DNA of 64,000 nt from Sipunculus nudus (GCA_026874595.1 CM049306.1:86689142-86753141); one strand, 5' to 3'. Numbered from the stretch's first letter, positions 10,689 through 21,191 are shown. Program-made: numbers and translations. The notes: generated by a model from the sequence alone, not told the origin.

Positions 10689-13600
10689 GTAAGTAACCAT
10701 AATTCCAGCCAGGTATACCAAGGATATTAGCATTAAAATACTAAATTTCCTTGATACACCTGGTGTTTACATCATGTAGATAAAAGAAATATTTTATATA
10801 ACAAAAAGTTTTTAAAGGAACTATATACATCATTTTGGCAAAGCTTTTTAACGACATCACCAGTGTTCAGCTAATCCATCATGCATTGTATCATGCTACC
10901 ATTTTCTATGGTTGCTCGTCGACAGTACGTTTGGGAAATATTATAATAACACCTGCTTAGACATAAATGTTATATACTTAAATATTATGTGCAACAATTA
11001 ATACTTATGTTTTCAATATGAAAAGCTATTGGAAACCTTTCTATCACAGACTTAGGGAAGCTTATAACGATGTATTAAGTATTGGGTTAAACTTTTGCAT
11101 ATGCCAAAACATTGATATCAGAAGCCAGTGTACAGTATGTTGATGAATTTAGACAATTTCAAGTTGGTAAATCGAATTGGGTATCTCATGTAAGAACATT
11201 GTTGGTCCAATCTGGTTTTGGATATGTTTTGATGGCACAGTACATTGGAGATGTCAATTATTTTATGAAAGAATTGGAAATGAGAATAAAAGATATGGCT
11301 GTTAATAATTAGCTTGATGATATTGAGTTTGCAGTAAACTATACTTTTATGGTACTTTTAAATCCAAATTAACTCTTAAAAGGTATGTATATTGTATTCC
11401 AATTAAAAAAAAACGTACAGCACTTGCTACTCTTCGATGTTCGAATCATGAACTGGCTATAGAAATGGGACGTCATACAGATGTATATCTCGTGAAGAGA
11501 GGATATGTAAATATTGTTTATGCCATGGATACAGAATTGTTGAGGATGAAACTCAATTTATGCAAGAATGTAAATTATATCATGATTTGAGGTAAAGATA
11601 CTTTAGACAAGACTTACATTATCCAAGTGAACAAAATTTTATAAAATTATTTAATTTAGATCATCTAACTGAAATAACAAAAATCGCTGCGTATGTATGT
11701 AGTTCCTTTTTTGAGGAGACGAAGAATAATAGATGGTTGAATTATGTTTTTGGATTGTTTTATACTCACTGATGATGGCAAAATAGATACATTATGTACG
11801 TAGGTATGCAGTAATGTTATATACGTGTTAATGGCATTATTTATCAGACTGCTACTTACATTATATTGATGTATTTGTTTGATTGAATGTTTGTTGAAAT
11901 GTTTGGAACTTTGGGCCTGAGGCCTTCTTCCTGAATGAACTTCTGTTCTGTTCTTAGGGAAGCGTTATTGTCTCTACATGGATGGTCAATCCTGGACAAT
12001 GGCACAGAATTTTTGCATGTATAATAATGTTCATTTAGCATGACGTAAGTATAACAAGACACACGCCATTCTCAACGAATTACTGACGTCAGCCGGTGTG
12101 TCTTCGGCATGGATAGGAGGGACTGTCCGTGCTCTCTACTTTAACTGGATGAATGACGGTAAGATGTCAAAACATCAGCGTCCACAAACTTTCAGGTTAT
12201 TTATTTTATTCATAATTAACCTTGCTCACCATAATAATTTTGGAGGAAGTCACTCTTCTTTACTAGGAGCTTAAATAAGAGAAACGGTCCCACACCCAGT
12301 TGTCCTATAGATATTCATGTTCTTTGTGACTCGTGTTATTATTGACAAAAAGGAAACCAGCTCATATATGAAATTTTAAACAATTTAACAATTTGATTCA
12401 AGCAGCATGTCTCTAACAGAGGTGTTGTTTTCTTGAATTTTTGAATTATACTTTTCATGATGAGAATGATGGAACAGTATAGAACTAGTGATTCTGAATT
12501 AAACTAAATGATTATTTCCAGAGCTGTTACATATGGGGACATTTTATCAGGGTTGTTACACAGCTGGCGACCCATTCAACTCTCCAGAACTTAGGGAACA
12601 GTGTAAGAGACATAAAGTTATCTCGGACTGTGTATCGTTTTGCAATGATTACAAGTACCTGGGCCTTTATGGGGCAAGTACCGGCTTCATCATACATACT
12701 TTACTGCAAAATAAGTAGTAATATAACGTCATTTTTTTGCATTAAAAGGAAACGCAGCATAAATATATAAAGCCATTTTATCATATAGGAGGAAATATTC
12801 TGGGAAAAAAATTGCCAGATTAAACGTTTAAATTAGAATACATGCGATTTAGGTAAATTATGTGCTGGGGCGGATCCAGGGTTTTGGAAATGGGAGGGTC
12901 CAACCCAAGAAGACAAATTAGAAAACCTAAACAAAGGTCATCTGATCCAGAAACGGAGGGGTTCAGGCCAGGAAGATTGAGTAAAACTTTAAGAATGGTT
13001 GTTGCTGCTCAAAAGAAGGGGGGCCCGGGCACCCTTGACCCCCACTCTGGATCCGCCACCGATGTGTTGTCGTGACCTGTTAACACATTTCATAGTTGAA
13101 CTTCACTCAATAATCTCACTTTCGTGTTATAGGCCTATAAAAAATCAAATGTTTTATCTTAATGTATTCATTTAAAAGTGCATGAATATAGTTATCTTCT
13201 GATGTATATAGTACCACACGTACTTGGAAAATTACTGGTGCTGTTGTGGAAACGCATTTGGACAATCAGGAGAGGGAGATCCGAGGGAATGCCCATCTCA
13301 TCGAGAGGACCTCAGAATCGCCAAGAATTACACACACAATGCTGTAGATATGACAACCGCCCAGGTTGTGTGAATCTTATTAAAAAAGTACTCGTGCTTT
13401 CCCATGTATTTTTGTTTTAATATTTTGTAATTTGATCCATTTATATATCGCCACATTTATTGATTGTATCCGCCAAAGCAAGATCTTGCGAATATTATGT
13501 TCTCAAGTAGGTTCCGCCGCCGCCGCGTCCATTTCCGTAGAACTCCTCTGAAACCCTTGAGCGGATCTTTCCGAAAGCCAGCATTTATTTGGTCACAAGT

Positions 13601-16600
13601 GAACTGTTGCCTAACAAAGACTGGTGGTGCATCCTGCAATCCTTTTCGTGCAGTATGAATCTGAGTGTCTTAGTGAAAATAGTCCATATCTCTGGAGTGG
13701 TTCAATGTTTTTGGCTGAAATTGTGCATGTCCATAGACATTCCAAGACTGGTAGCGCCATCTGTAATCATATTTGCGTGGCATCCATCCATGCGTTTGCT
13801 TTAGATAAAAATCTTTCATATCTCAGGATCCCAATGTATTGGTCTGAAATTTTGTATGTTTATCCATCTTGGAGAATTTTTCTCGTAGACCAGACAGTTG
13901 GCGCCACCTACCTTCCCGTTTTCGTAGAATACATTGATGTCCTTCTCTCAGGAGTGGTTTGTCATATTGGCCTGAATCTGAATTTGTGCATGTCCATAGA
14001 TCTTTGATACCTCCATCTCGTACTCGAAATTACAATGGTTTTCGCATTGCGTTCATCCGTCCCTATGCTTATATCGCTTATATCTCAGGAGTTGATTGAT
14101 GAACCAGCCTGAAACTTTGTATGTTTATCCGCCTGGATAGCTTTGTTATATACCAGAATACCTTTAGAATACATTGATGCCCTTTCTCAGGAGTGGTGTG
14201 CCGTATTGACCTGAAATTGTGCTTGTCTATAGATCTAAATACCTCCTGGTGGCGCCATCTACGACTGTTTTTTTGTGGTGCCCGTCCATCCCTCTCTTTC
14301 GTTGAAAATCGCTCAAATCTCAGGAGTGGCTGGATGCATGTAAAATTTTGTTTATCCGCGTCTTGGATAGCATTGCTTTATACCTGACAGATGGCGCCAA
14401 CTGCCATTCTCTTTTGTAGAATACATTAATGCATTTTTCTCAGTAGTGATCGGTAAATCGGCATAAAATGTTGCATGTTAATCCGTCTTGGGAAGATTTC
14501 TCATTCACGAAACGTGGTGGCACCGCCTGGAATCACATATTTGTAGAATAGGTTCATGCATTTATCTCAGGACTGTTTTAATGTATCAGCCTGAAATTTC
14601 TCATCCACAGATTTTGGATACCTCCACTTTGTACATAAGTGGCGCCACCTACCTTTTCGTTTTCGTAGAATATATTGCCCTTTTTCTCAGGAGTGGTTTG
14701 ATGTGTTCACCAGAAAATTTGCTTACATGTCCATAGATCTTGGAATGGTTTATCTTGTATACAAGACAGCTTTGGCCACCTACAATCAATTTACTCTCGT
14801 ATCCGCCTGTAGATCAGTGTTGTTGAAAATTACACAAATATGAGGAGTTTAATTGGCATCTCTGTTTCGACAAATTTGAAGTCATGTCATGTCAGGAACA
14901 TTCAGTGCCGGACTTTTTCCATGCCTCTGTGGTGATACCTGCAGTCGTTTGTCGACTGCCCATTTTCTAGATTTTTTATATGTATACTATGTGTGTAACG
15001 TAACAGCACCAGACGGACCGGTATGGGAAGCTGGCTATCCTTCAGGATTAGAAGTTAATCAGGATGCACTTTGTCTAGTGGTCAAAGCTAGTAAGATATC
15101 AGGAGTGACAAGAATGAGACAGGAACACAGAAACTGCGAGGAATTACATAATTTTGTCTGCTCGGTAAGCAATGACATACGATTTAATTATGACGGTGCG
15201 TTTACTTGACATATACCTTTAAAGTCTCTGCATTCTATAATAAACCTATGAAGTATATATGACGGTGCGTTTACTTAATATATACCTTCAAAAGCCCTGC
15301 CCTCTATCAAACCTGCCAAATATACTTAGTATAAAAATATATTGTGTACTCTCATAAAAACGAATGAACTCTCATTCGCAGTGTAAATTGTTTAAATGAG
15401 AGAAATCAAGTTATAAATCACTTTGGTTCAACATTCATTCTGTAATCCAGCTTTCACATATTCTACAAAACAGTAGCTTGGTTATGCACTTTTCTGTGAT
15501 GCTGAATGTGTTAACTGAATCTTCTATATCCAGAACCACGTGTCGATGGATGTGCACATGAATACTCTGAGTTTACTTTGGGATCGGGAAAATGTGTCAA
15601 GTATATTGATAATCCTAAATCATGGGAAGATGCGCTGTCGCTGTGTCAGCAGATTAACCAAAGGTCTTCTCACCTTTTATCTTTCTACAACTTCTCAGTT
15701 TATAAAGATGTAGAGGTGAAAATTGATGAGGTTTTACCAAATAATGAAGAGGTAACATTCTGGATAGCTGGTTCGAGTCGACGCTGGGTTTGGGAAGGTG
15801 CGCATTGATGCCTAAATTGGCTTTTAACTAATTATTATACCTCCGCATTGTTTTAATAGTGGGAGCATATTTAATCGAATTAATGAGCACGGTATAATGT
15901 GAAACACCAAATAAATATATTAAAATTGCAGATATTGTAATCTATGTCACATTTCTATCAGAAGACTCAAACACCCGAGTGGACATTGTAACTGACCACT
16001 GGATTAAGCCTCAAGAGAAATCTGTTCTGAAACATCATTGTATGATGGTGCTGACCGGTGGTGGTGATTGGGAATCAAAACCTTGTGACCCGGACATATA
16101 TAAAGAGTCATTCATATGTGAAACTGGTAGGATACATTGTCTTGCTTTGAGTGGATTACATACAAAAACAAAAGCTAGATTTTGTATATTTACTCAGCCT
16201 GACATTTTATACATGTGGCCTGTATTACTGTGTAATGTTTATGGGGAATTCCATGTAACTATTGCATACAATGATCATTAACTTAATATTCCACTCAAAT
16301 ATTCCAATACATCATCGATTAAGGAAAGTTGTAAAAAAATTACAACCTCTCGACTCGGTCTCAGAATATTTTTGTCGGTTGCCTTTCAGAAAACACACCT
16401 TTTGTGATAACAGAACGCTCTAATACAGAAAAGAATTTGAACTCCACACGGAAATATGTACCCTCAAATGTTCCAATCACTGATAGCATTTCTTCCGCTG
16501 AAATCACAAAGCAGTACCAGTTTTCGACAGCGTCCGAGCATATTCATTCTTCCCATATAAACGAGGAGCTGATAACAACGGATGAATACCGTTCTAGCAC

Positions 16601-18175
16601 ATCAATATATGGAACAACTTGTAAGTACAATAATAAAAAAATTATCATGTTAATGATTATAAAGGTGAACCGCATTTAGATAATTTAAAGCATCATGGAC
16701 TAGCTGATATAACGCTTGCATATCGCTTTGAACACTTCTCTCATCTTTATCATATTTAGGTTATTGAAACTAAAGAATCACTAATTAATAAAACTTTTCG
16801 ATATTACTAAAATAAATATATTATTAATATCTCATCTTCCAAAGACTGTGATCAAGGCTTATGGTTGTTGGGTTATGATCACTTTACACAGATACAGCAC
16901 AGACGAAGCATGGCCCTACGAGTAACATGGCCTCTATTATGGCGGCTGTTGGTTTTACCTGTGGTGTTTTGGTACTGACCGTATTTGTAATATTGTTTTT
17001 CAGGTGAGTCGTTGCTTTGTTTAAACTATTTTATTTAAAACGATAGGCCTACAAATACATTTTTTCGATGAATTAGTCATCCATCGCATTTGGTTATAAA
17101 TTGGTTCACCATAAACTTACAACAAGTTACATGCAGGGAATTTAAAATTATCCTCCCATCAAATATTCATGAACCATGAGTTAAATGTTACGTTTACGTG
17201 TAATTTGTCTGTTTCAGAATGAGAAGACGGCTGACAATCGGTAATGACCGGAGTAAACCCGATGGTTCAGAAAATATCCAGTTACAAAATAAAACCGAGA
17301 GAACCAGAACAGATAACCCCAAATTCAAAGTGGACGGGAATGCTGGCAAAATGAATTGCGACAGCTATGGATCAATATCTGACGATCATAGAAATTGCTC
17401 ACGGAATCCCACTGATTTTACTGAAAAAGAGACGGTACCAAATATCATAAAGGATCACGTTTACGAAAAGGTAGGTGAAGAAGAATGCCAAGCCATTGTA
17501 GGAAAGCCCCCGGACGACGGCTCGCGTGTTTTCTGGAGTAAACATGAAGCAGAGGGCGGGGCGCAAGTAAAACCTCAAGACCAGTATGATAATGGGGTAA
17601 ATGAAATATACAGTCTGCCCGGGAAAGAGATATCTTTCTGTCCTCAAATTTCAGAAAAAAAGGGTCTGGTTGGAGCTGTTTCTCTGCCAAGAACAAACGG
17701 ACATGAAAGCACTTCGATGCAAAAGGGAAGACATGAAATAACTGAGCTTTATGCTGTGCCAAATAAAAAGAAAAGATCAAGACAGAAACGTTCTGATCTG
17801 TCTTTGGCAAATGATCTTGAAAGCCAAGTATATGAAGATTGTAATCCCGTAGAAGCGACTTCAGTGTCTCAGGTAAAACCAACAAAGATATCAAAGCCTA
17901 TACCGCAGAATAACCCCGGGAACCATACGGGAAATGATGTCATATACGCGTTTCCGAAACGGAATAGGCTTGAACCTTACATCCCTGTCACAGAATCTAT
18001 CTATGCAGTCGCCAATGCTGGCTTCCAAACCAACTTCTGCCCCGACTACGACGGTGTTGTGATGAATGTTTCTGAACCACCGGAAATAAAAAGGAAGGAT
18101 TGTCATGAAGGATGCAAGGGGAGCGAAACGTTTGAGGCTACCATTATGGTCGAGAATGAAATATACAACACATAA
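10601..18175 (+). CDS. transmembrane C-type lectin-like receptor with multi-tyrosine tail
   Basis: Eight exons (10601-10688, 11958-12158, 15007-15195, 15534-15797, 15962-16126, 16390-16620, 16892-17003, 17218-18175) join with matching phases to 2208 nt, about 735 codons. The order is signal peptide, C-type-lectin-like domain 1 split by an intron, domain 2 also split, Ser/Thr-rich stalk, one transmembrane helix, then a 318-residue cytoplasmic tail with eleven tyrosines, several in (I/L)-Y-(A/S)-x-P form. Canonical EPN/QPD and WND calcium-sugar motifs are absent, so carbohydrate binding is doubtful. Codon 58 is an in-frame TGA (12041-12043), so this allele may be inactive, polymorphic or in error. 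Two WSC-like exons (12522-12673, 13212-13373) lie inside the domain-1 intron and cannot be joined in frame to the next exon. A role as a phosphotyrosine-signalling immune or adhesion receptor is inferred from architecture only. Confidence 0.8.
11062..11790 (+). mobile_element. LINE 3' remnant in lectin intron 1
   Basis: Broken reading frames encode pieces typical of the C-terminal region of metazoan LINE polymerases: SNWVSHVRTLLVQSGFGYV, then RCSNHELAIEMGRHTD, then after a frameshift a Cys-rich stretch with VEDETQF and LYHDLR. Stops and frame changes show it is dead. It lies in the sense direction within the first intron of the lectin gene. The clade is not determined. Confidence 0.65.
11958..12158 (+). 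CDS. lectin receptor exon 2: first half of lectin domain 1, with in-frame TGA
   Basis: The exon follows TTCTTAG and ends GACG|GTAAGA, phase 1 to phase 1, 201 bases. It reads KRYCLYMDGQSWTMAQNFC, then HLA, an in-frame TGA at 12041-12043, then RKYNKTHAILNELL and SSAWIGG, the usual order C, W..A...C, HLA, WIG of lectin domains. The reading frame continues perfectly after the TGA, so this is a single nonsense codon in an otherwise intact exon. A GTAAGT directly after the TGA is a possible cryptic donor, but it comes after the stop. Confidence 0.75.
12522..12673 (+). CDS. WSC-like domain exon a, inside lectin-domain intron
   Basis: After TATTTCCAG the sequence reads in phase 1 as ELLHMGTFYQGCYTAGDP, then a spacer and DCVSFCNDYKYLGLYG. 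GCY, CxxxC and Y.Y.GL are the signature of WSC domains. The exon appears to end at TATGGG|GCAAGT, a GC-AG type donor, in phase 0, which fits exon b. If read through, the frame stops at 12716-12718. Confidence 0.55.
12865..13064. mobile_element. GGATCC-ended MITE, copy M2
   Basis: GGGGCGGATCCAGGGTTTTGG at the left and CTCTGGATCCGCCACC at the right are inverted repeats around about 200 bases. Flanks TATGTGCT and GATGTGTT may be a diverged 8-bp duplication. The copy lies in the intron between the two WSC-like exons. The open frame through it is incidental. Confidence 0.65.
13212..13373 (+). CDS. WSC-like domain exon b, possible alternative last exon
   Basis: After TATATAG the frame matching exon a reads YHTYLENYWCCCGNAFGQSG; CxCGNxFG closes WSC domains. 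It continues for about 30 residues to TGA 13371-13373. An ATTAAA poly(A)-like word follows at 13378. A GT at 13365 (CAG|GTTGTG) would give phase 0 and cannot join exon 15007 in frame. The pair may therefore form a short secreted isoform's 3' end or a decayed insertion. Confidence 0.45.
   Translation, partial: YHTYLENYWCCCGNAFGQSGEGDPRECPSHREDLRIAKNYTHNAVDMTTAQVV
13464..14972 (-). mobile_element. P3-family element, inverted copy filling the lectin intron
   Basis: Read on the minus strand it starts TCTAGA-AAATGG and a hairpin GCAGTCG-ACAAA-CGACTGC (14941-14959). It runs through about seven tandem units carrying GGTGGCGCCACC-like palindromes (for example near 13915, 14245, 14390 and 14640) and ends with a CCGCCGCC stretch and TTTGGCGGATACAA (13464-13478). 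These are the P3 ends seen at 40316-42066. It ends 34 bases before the acceptor of the lectin domain-1 second-half exon. Confidence 0.65.
15007..15195 (+). CDS. lectin receptor exon 3: second half of lectin domain 1
   Basis: After GTAACAG the frame reads APDGPVWEAGYPSGLEVNQD, then ALCLVV and NCEELHNFVC, the conserved C-terminal half of a lectin domain. The donor GACG|GTGCGT at 15196 keeps phase 1 with the next exon. The nearer donor TCG|GTAAGC (15165) would break the frame, so I chose the former. Confidence 0.75.
15186..15315 (+). repeat. 65-bp tandem duplication including a splice donor
   Basis: TATGACGGTGCGTTTACTT and its following AT-rich text occur twice in a row, so the donor site of exon 3 is duplicated 69 bases downstream. 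Use of the second copy would read into TGA, so only the first keeps the gene open. Confidence 0.6.
15534..15797 (+). CDS. lectin receptor exon 4: first half of lectin domain 2
   Basis: After ATATCCAG the frame reads EPRVDGCAHEYSEFTLG, then KCVKY, SWEDALSLCQQI, HLLSF and FWIAGSSRRWVWEG. This is the N-terminal half of a lectin domain with the paired cysteines and the WIAG core. It ends GAAG|GTGCGC in phase 1 (264 bases). Confidence 0.82.
15962..16126 (+). CDS. lectin receptor exon 5: second half of lectin domain 2
   Basis: After CTATCAG the frame reads EDSNTRVDIVTDHWIKPQ, HHCMMVLTGGGDWESKPCD and ESFICET. The calcium-site triplet position reads KPQ rather than EPN or QPD, and WND is replaced by DWE, so classical sugar binding is unlikely. 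It ends ACTG|GTAGGA in phase 1. Confidence 0.82.
16390..16620 (+). CDS. lectin receptor exon 6: Ser/Thr-rich stalk
   Basis: After GCCTTTCAG the exon encodes 77 residues rich in Ser, Thr, Asn and Glu with no cysteine until the last codon. That is consistent with an extended, probably O-glycosylated stalk. It ends ACTT|GTAAGT in phase 1. Confidence 0.75.
16892..17003 (+). CDS. lectin receptor exon 7: transmembrane helix
   Basis: After TTACACAG the frame reads YTAQTKHGPTSN, then about 25 hydrophobic residues (MASIMAAVGFTCGVLVLTVF onward) ending FFR and followed by MRRR in the next exon. A hydrophobic span with basic residues on its cytoplasmic side marks a type I membrane protein. It ends TTCAG|GTGAGT in phase 2. 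Confidence 0.82.
17218..18175 (+). CDS. lectin receptor exon 8: cytoplasmic tail with repeated tyrosine motifs
   Basis: The single last exon encodes 318 residues from MRRRLTIG (ATG 17219) to TAA. Eleven tyrosines are present, at tail residues 50, 82, 123, 131, 178, 205, 243, 254, 262, 277 and 316. Five share the pattern (I/L)-Y: NEIYSLP, TELYAVP, DVIYAFP, ESIYAVA, NEIYNT. Three are YxxP sites, the class recognised by Crk/Nck-type SH2 domains, and SYGSIS, VYEKV and YDGV resemble YxxI/V sites. Basic stretches (KKKRSRQKR) lie between. No enzymatic domain is seen. Confidence 0.85.
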
Positions 18176-18521
18176 ACGTTGCTGTCGTCTTGATACACTG
18201 GATATGTTTACGTGTTATTATCACGAAACTAAAATTGCGCAAATTTACGTATATGCGTATGCGTTACGTATAAAGCAAAATCGGGTTTATAGAACAGAGC
18301 TGTTTGAGTAGAGAAGTCACAGCCAGAGGAATACCATTTCACTGACGCCAACGTTTCATTTGCATTTACCCGTCCGTTACCATGCGTATATGCGTTTTCA
18401 ATCGCTACCATGAGCGATTGTTGCGGCTGCACACTGTTACTAGAAATTTTTCTGGGTTCGGTCACGCAACATACACAACACAAGAAACACTCACAGATAC
18501 CCAATATTATTTATAACTAAA
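18176..18521. other. 3' flank of lectin gene, no gene seen
   Basis: No AATAAA signal is obvious close to the stop. The sequence is unremarkable up to the start of the P2 element at 18522. TTATAACTA just before 18522 looks like the first bases of a P3 element interrupted by P2. Confidence 0.3.
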
Positions 18522-18583
18522 ACAAGGCCTACAGGCCTAATGCGAACCTGTGCATTGGGAAATACACCAGGAATAATGCTTCA

Positions 18584-19280
18584 TACGCTCCCGGGGCAGC
18601 GGAAATCTTGCGCTTCTAAAGAAGCAACTGATTTTCACGCTGCCAGCTTTGACCGTTTATGATATATTTAGACACCAGATGGCGGTTTGTTGTCCACTGA
18701 AATAAACGTGCGTATGATGTGACAAGCAGCCAATCAGATGCCAATAAACAAACACTCGACAGGCATCCTGGCTCCGCCCATTGCCGCGCTTCAAGCGCCG
18801 TTTGATGAGTTTCCGGTCGAATTTAAATTGCTCCCTTTGCATTCTCGCATCAGCGACCGATTCGATTATGACATTATGACTCTGTTGGCGTAGCCATGTA
18901 TCTGTTGTCTGCAGAACTGAAACCAGCCAGCGAGGTGTGCACGAAGCCTTTGTTGTTACGTTTCGTTTGAATTACAGCTCACCGGCCGAGCATCCGATGT
19001 GCCCAAGGCCCTAAGCAAACCACGTCAGGGGCAATTCTCTCTGAGCCTGTGGCCTGTTTAGACGGTTACGCTGGGGGATGAGCTGTCACTCAAAAGAAAT
19101 GAATATGATTGGCTCCGTGTATTCCTCGCTTGGCTTTGTCTTCCAGCACAAAGTTTCATCTGATTGGACAAAATACAGTGCTCCCCTCTGGTGTTGCAAA
19201 GCAGGATACGAGGTCATAACAAACAGCGCCTTACGATATAGGAAGTAGCCCTATAGGTAAAGCGCTGTGTAAAGAGCGTA
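18584..19280. mobile_element. 697-bp non-autonomous DNA element with 9-bp target duplication
   Basis: AATGCTTCA flanks the element directly at 18575-18583 and 19281-19289. The element starts TACGCTC and ends GAGCGTA, a short inverted repeat. The empty site is seen in P2 copy 1 (GGTATAATGCTTCCATACTGG) and copy 3. The interior is more GC-rich than its surroundings and has no convincing gene. A 9-bp duplication is typical of Mutator-like elements, but the family is not proven. Confidence 0.7.
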
Positions 19281-20737
19281 AATGCTTCAATGCTGGACCA
19301 TTACTTTATATGTATATAAAATGCAAGTACTAAACATTTTGAATAAGAAAAAATTACACGAACATCACTGCTGAAATTCTGGCATGGGTGCACACAACAC
19401 AAAAACGATTGTAGCTGGCAACACCAGTCTTGTATAGAACGAAGCTATCAGAGATATACACTTATGCCAATTTTCAGACTGATATATCAAACTCCTCCTG
19501 AGAAATAAGCAGGGACACATTGTGCAAAATTTATTGTAGGTGGCACCAACAGTCTTGTATACGAAAATGCTATTCGATATGTATAAATATGCCCAATTTC
19601 ATGCTGATATATCAAATTCCTCTGTTTAAATAAGCAGGCACATACACTATGCAAAAGTCAATGTACGTGGCACCACCTGTCTTGAAAATGAGAAACCCAT
19701 CAAAGACGCATAGACAGGTCAAAATATCATCCAATACATCAAACTCCCCAAAGTTTGATGCACTGGGCTGACAAGGCTTAGGTGAGTAAGGCAGTTGCCC
19801 CAGAGTGACCTGTGACAAATTGCTGCCTCAAGCTACTGCACTGAGTGAACTCTTTACCTGCACCTGGCTAGACTGGGTGAACATTTGACCTGTACCTGGC
19901 TGCACTGAGTGAACTCTTGACCTGTTGCATAATCTGACACAGTTGGCAGTCTGCCAAAGCTCTAAATAGATTCAGGCTGAACTTTGGTGCCAAATATGAT
20001 GCAGTGAACAGTCTGCCAAAGCTATAAATAGAACGCAGCTACTGCACTGAGTGAACTCTTGACCCATACCTGGCTGCACTTCTTCCAATCCTGGCACTGT
20101 AACAAAACTATTTATAGAGCTGACATCATCTTGGCTAATGGCCAACATCAAGAAAACTGGCAATCTGCCAATGGTATACAAAGTGCCGCCATCTGAACAC
20201 AAAAGTAGTCCCTACATAAAATAACATGAAATTAATTTTCCCAATACAAAATGCTTTTCAGCTGACTTTTTATAAAAAAGAAATCAGGAATATATGTAAA
20301 ATTATTACGGATGCATACTGAATGCAAAATTAAAATACAGATATATCTCACTGATGGCTAATTCTTGAATTAAGTTGAGTAGGGATACCAATAATTTATA
20401 ATCCACGTACAGTTGTCTTTATATAGCCACAGAGAGCTGAATATCCATGATTGTAACATTGCCTGGTATGATGAAGCATTACCCTAGGATCATTTCTGTG
20501 CGATATTACACATATTGGCCATATGGTTTCAGAGAAAAAGTATTTTGTAGCCCTCAGTGTGATACAGGCACTGATGACCCTGTACAAAAAAGGCCGATGC
20601 AGGTGGCGCCACCAATACCTCAATTTCAGATATGACCTATATGACCAACATTGGCATAAAATTTGGTGATGATAGCTGCAGCCGTTTCTGAGATTTAAAT
20701 TTTAAAATGCTTTTTTTGCACAGTTAACAAAGTTAAC

Positions 20738-21191
20738 CCGGGGAGGGGCATCAACACTGATTGACAGTCGATATAGAGATGCCCCAGAGCCAATCACAGG
20801 CAGCTAAGGACTTTGCCCTCTGTCCCTCTGGGATAAAACCCCCTTGCCCTGGCGATTCTCCCTCTCTTGGATCATCGACCAGTGGACCCCTGTGCCTGCC
20901 CTCTGTGGCAGGCAGAGGGTATATGGCTTCTTTTTCACCTTGGGGTTGGTTTTACGACAATGTCGGCTACCCAGGTGAAGAGCCACCCACATCCAAAGAG
21001 CAGTCCTTTTATCTAGTCTGGTAAGTATCTTTCTGTTTCATTTAAGTCTAGATAATAATATGCAGTCCTGATATTTTGAAGGTTTAGGCTCTAAATTTTA
21101 TTCCAGTAAAAAGTGTTATTTTATCTCTTTAAATTGTGCGAGTGCATGTTGCCCAAGCCCAATTTCCTCCCAGAATAAATAAGCAGCTACA
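20738..21191 (+). repeat. left LTR (5'-truncated by 26 bases)
   Basis: It contains a CCAAT box (20790-20794), a TATA-like ATAAAA (20833-20838), an 87-codon open frame (20761-21024) that ends at CTGG|TAAGTA, a strong splice donor GTAAGT at 21021-21026, and AATAAA at 21174-21179 near the end. The open frame is conserved in both LTRs but resembles no protein that I know. Confidence 0.75.

Noticed and set aside
12041-12043. TGA read as selenocysteine
   Set aside because: Lectin domains have no known selenocysteine at this position and I see no SECIS-like structure; a nonsense allele is simpler.
12522-13373. WSC-like exons as an independent gene
   Set aside because: There is no start codon or signal peptide of their own. 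The phase-1 acceptor fits the lectin exon before them, so an alternative or decayed part of that gene is more likely.
17399-18106. Minus-strand frames opposite the lectin tail exon
   Set aside because: They are shadows of a real coding exon, with no family match and no splice logic.
20761-21024. 87-codon frame taken as a host gene (and its copy at 26699-26962)
   Set aside because: Both lie inside the two LTRs of one element, so they are element sequence, perhaps a leader, not separate host genes.
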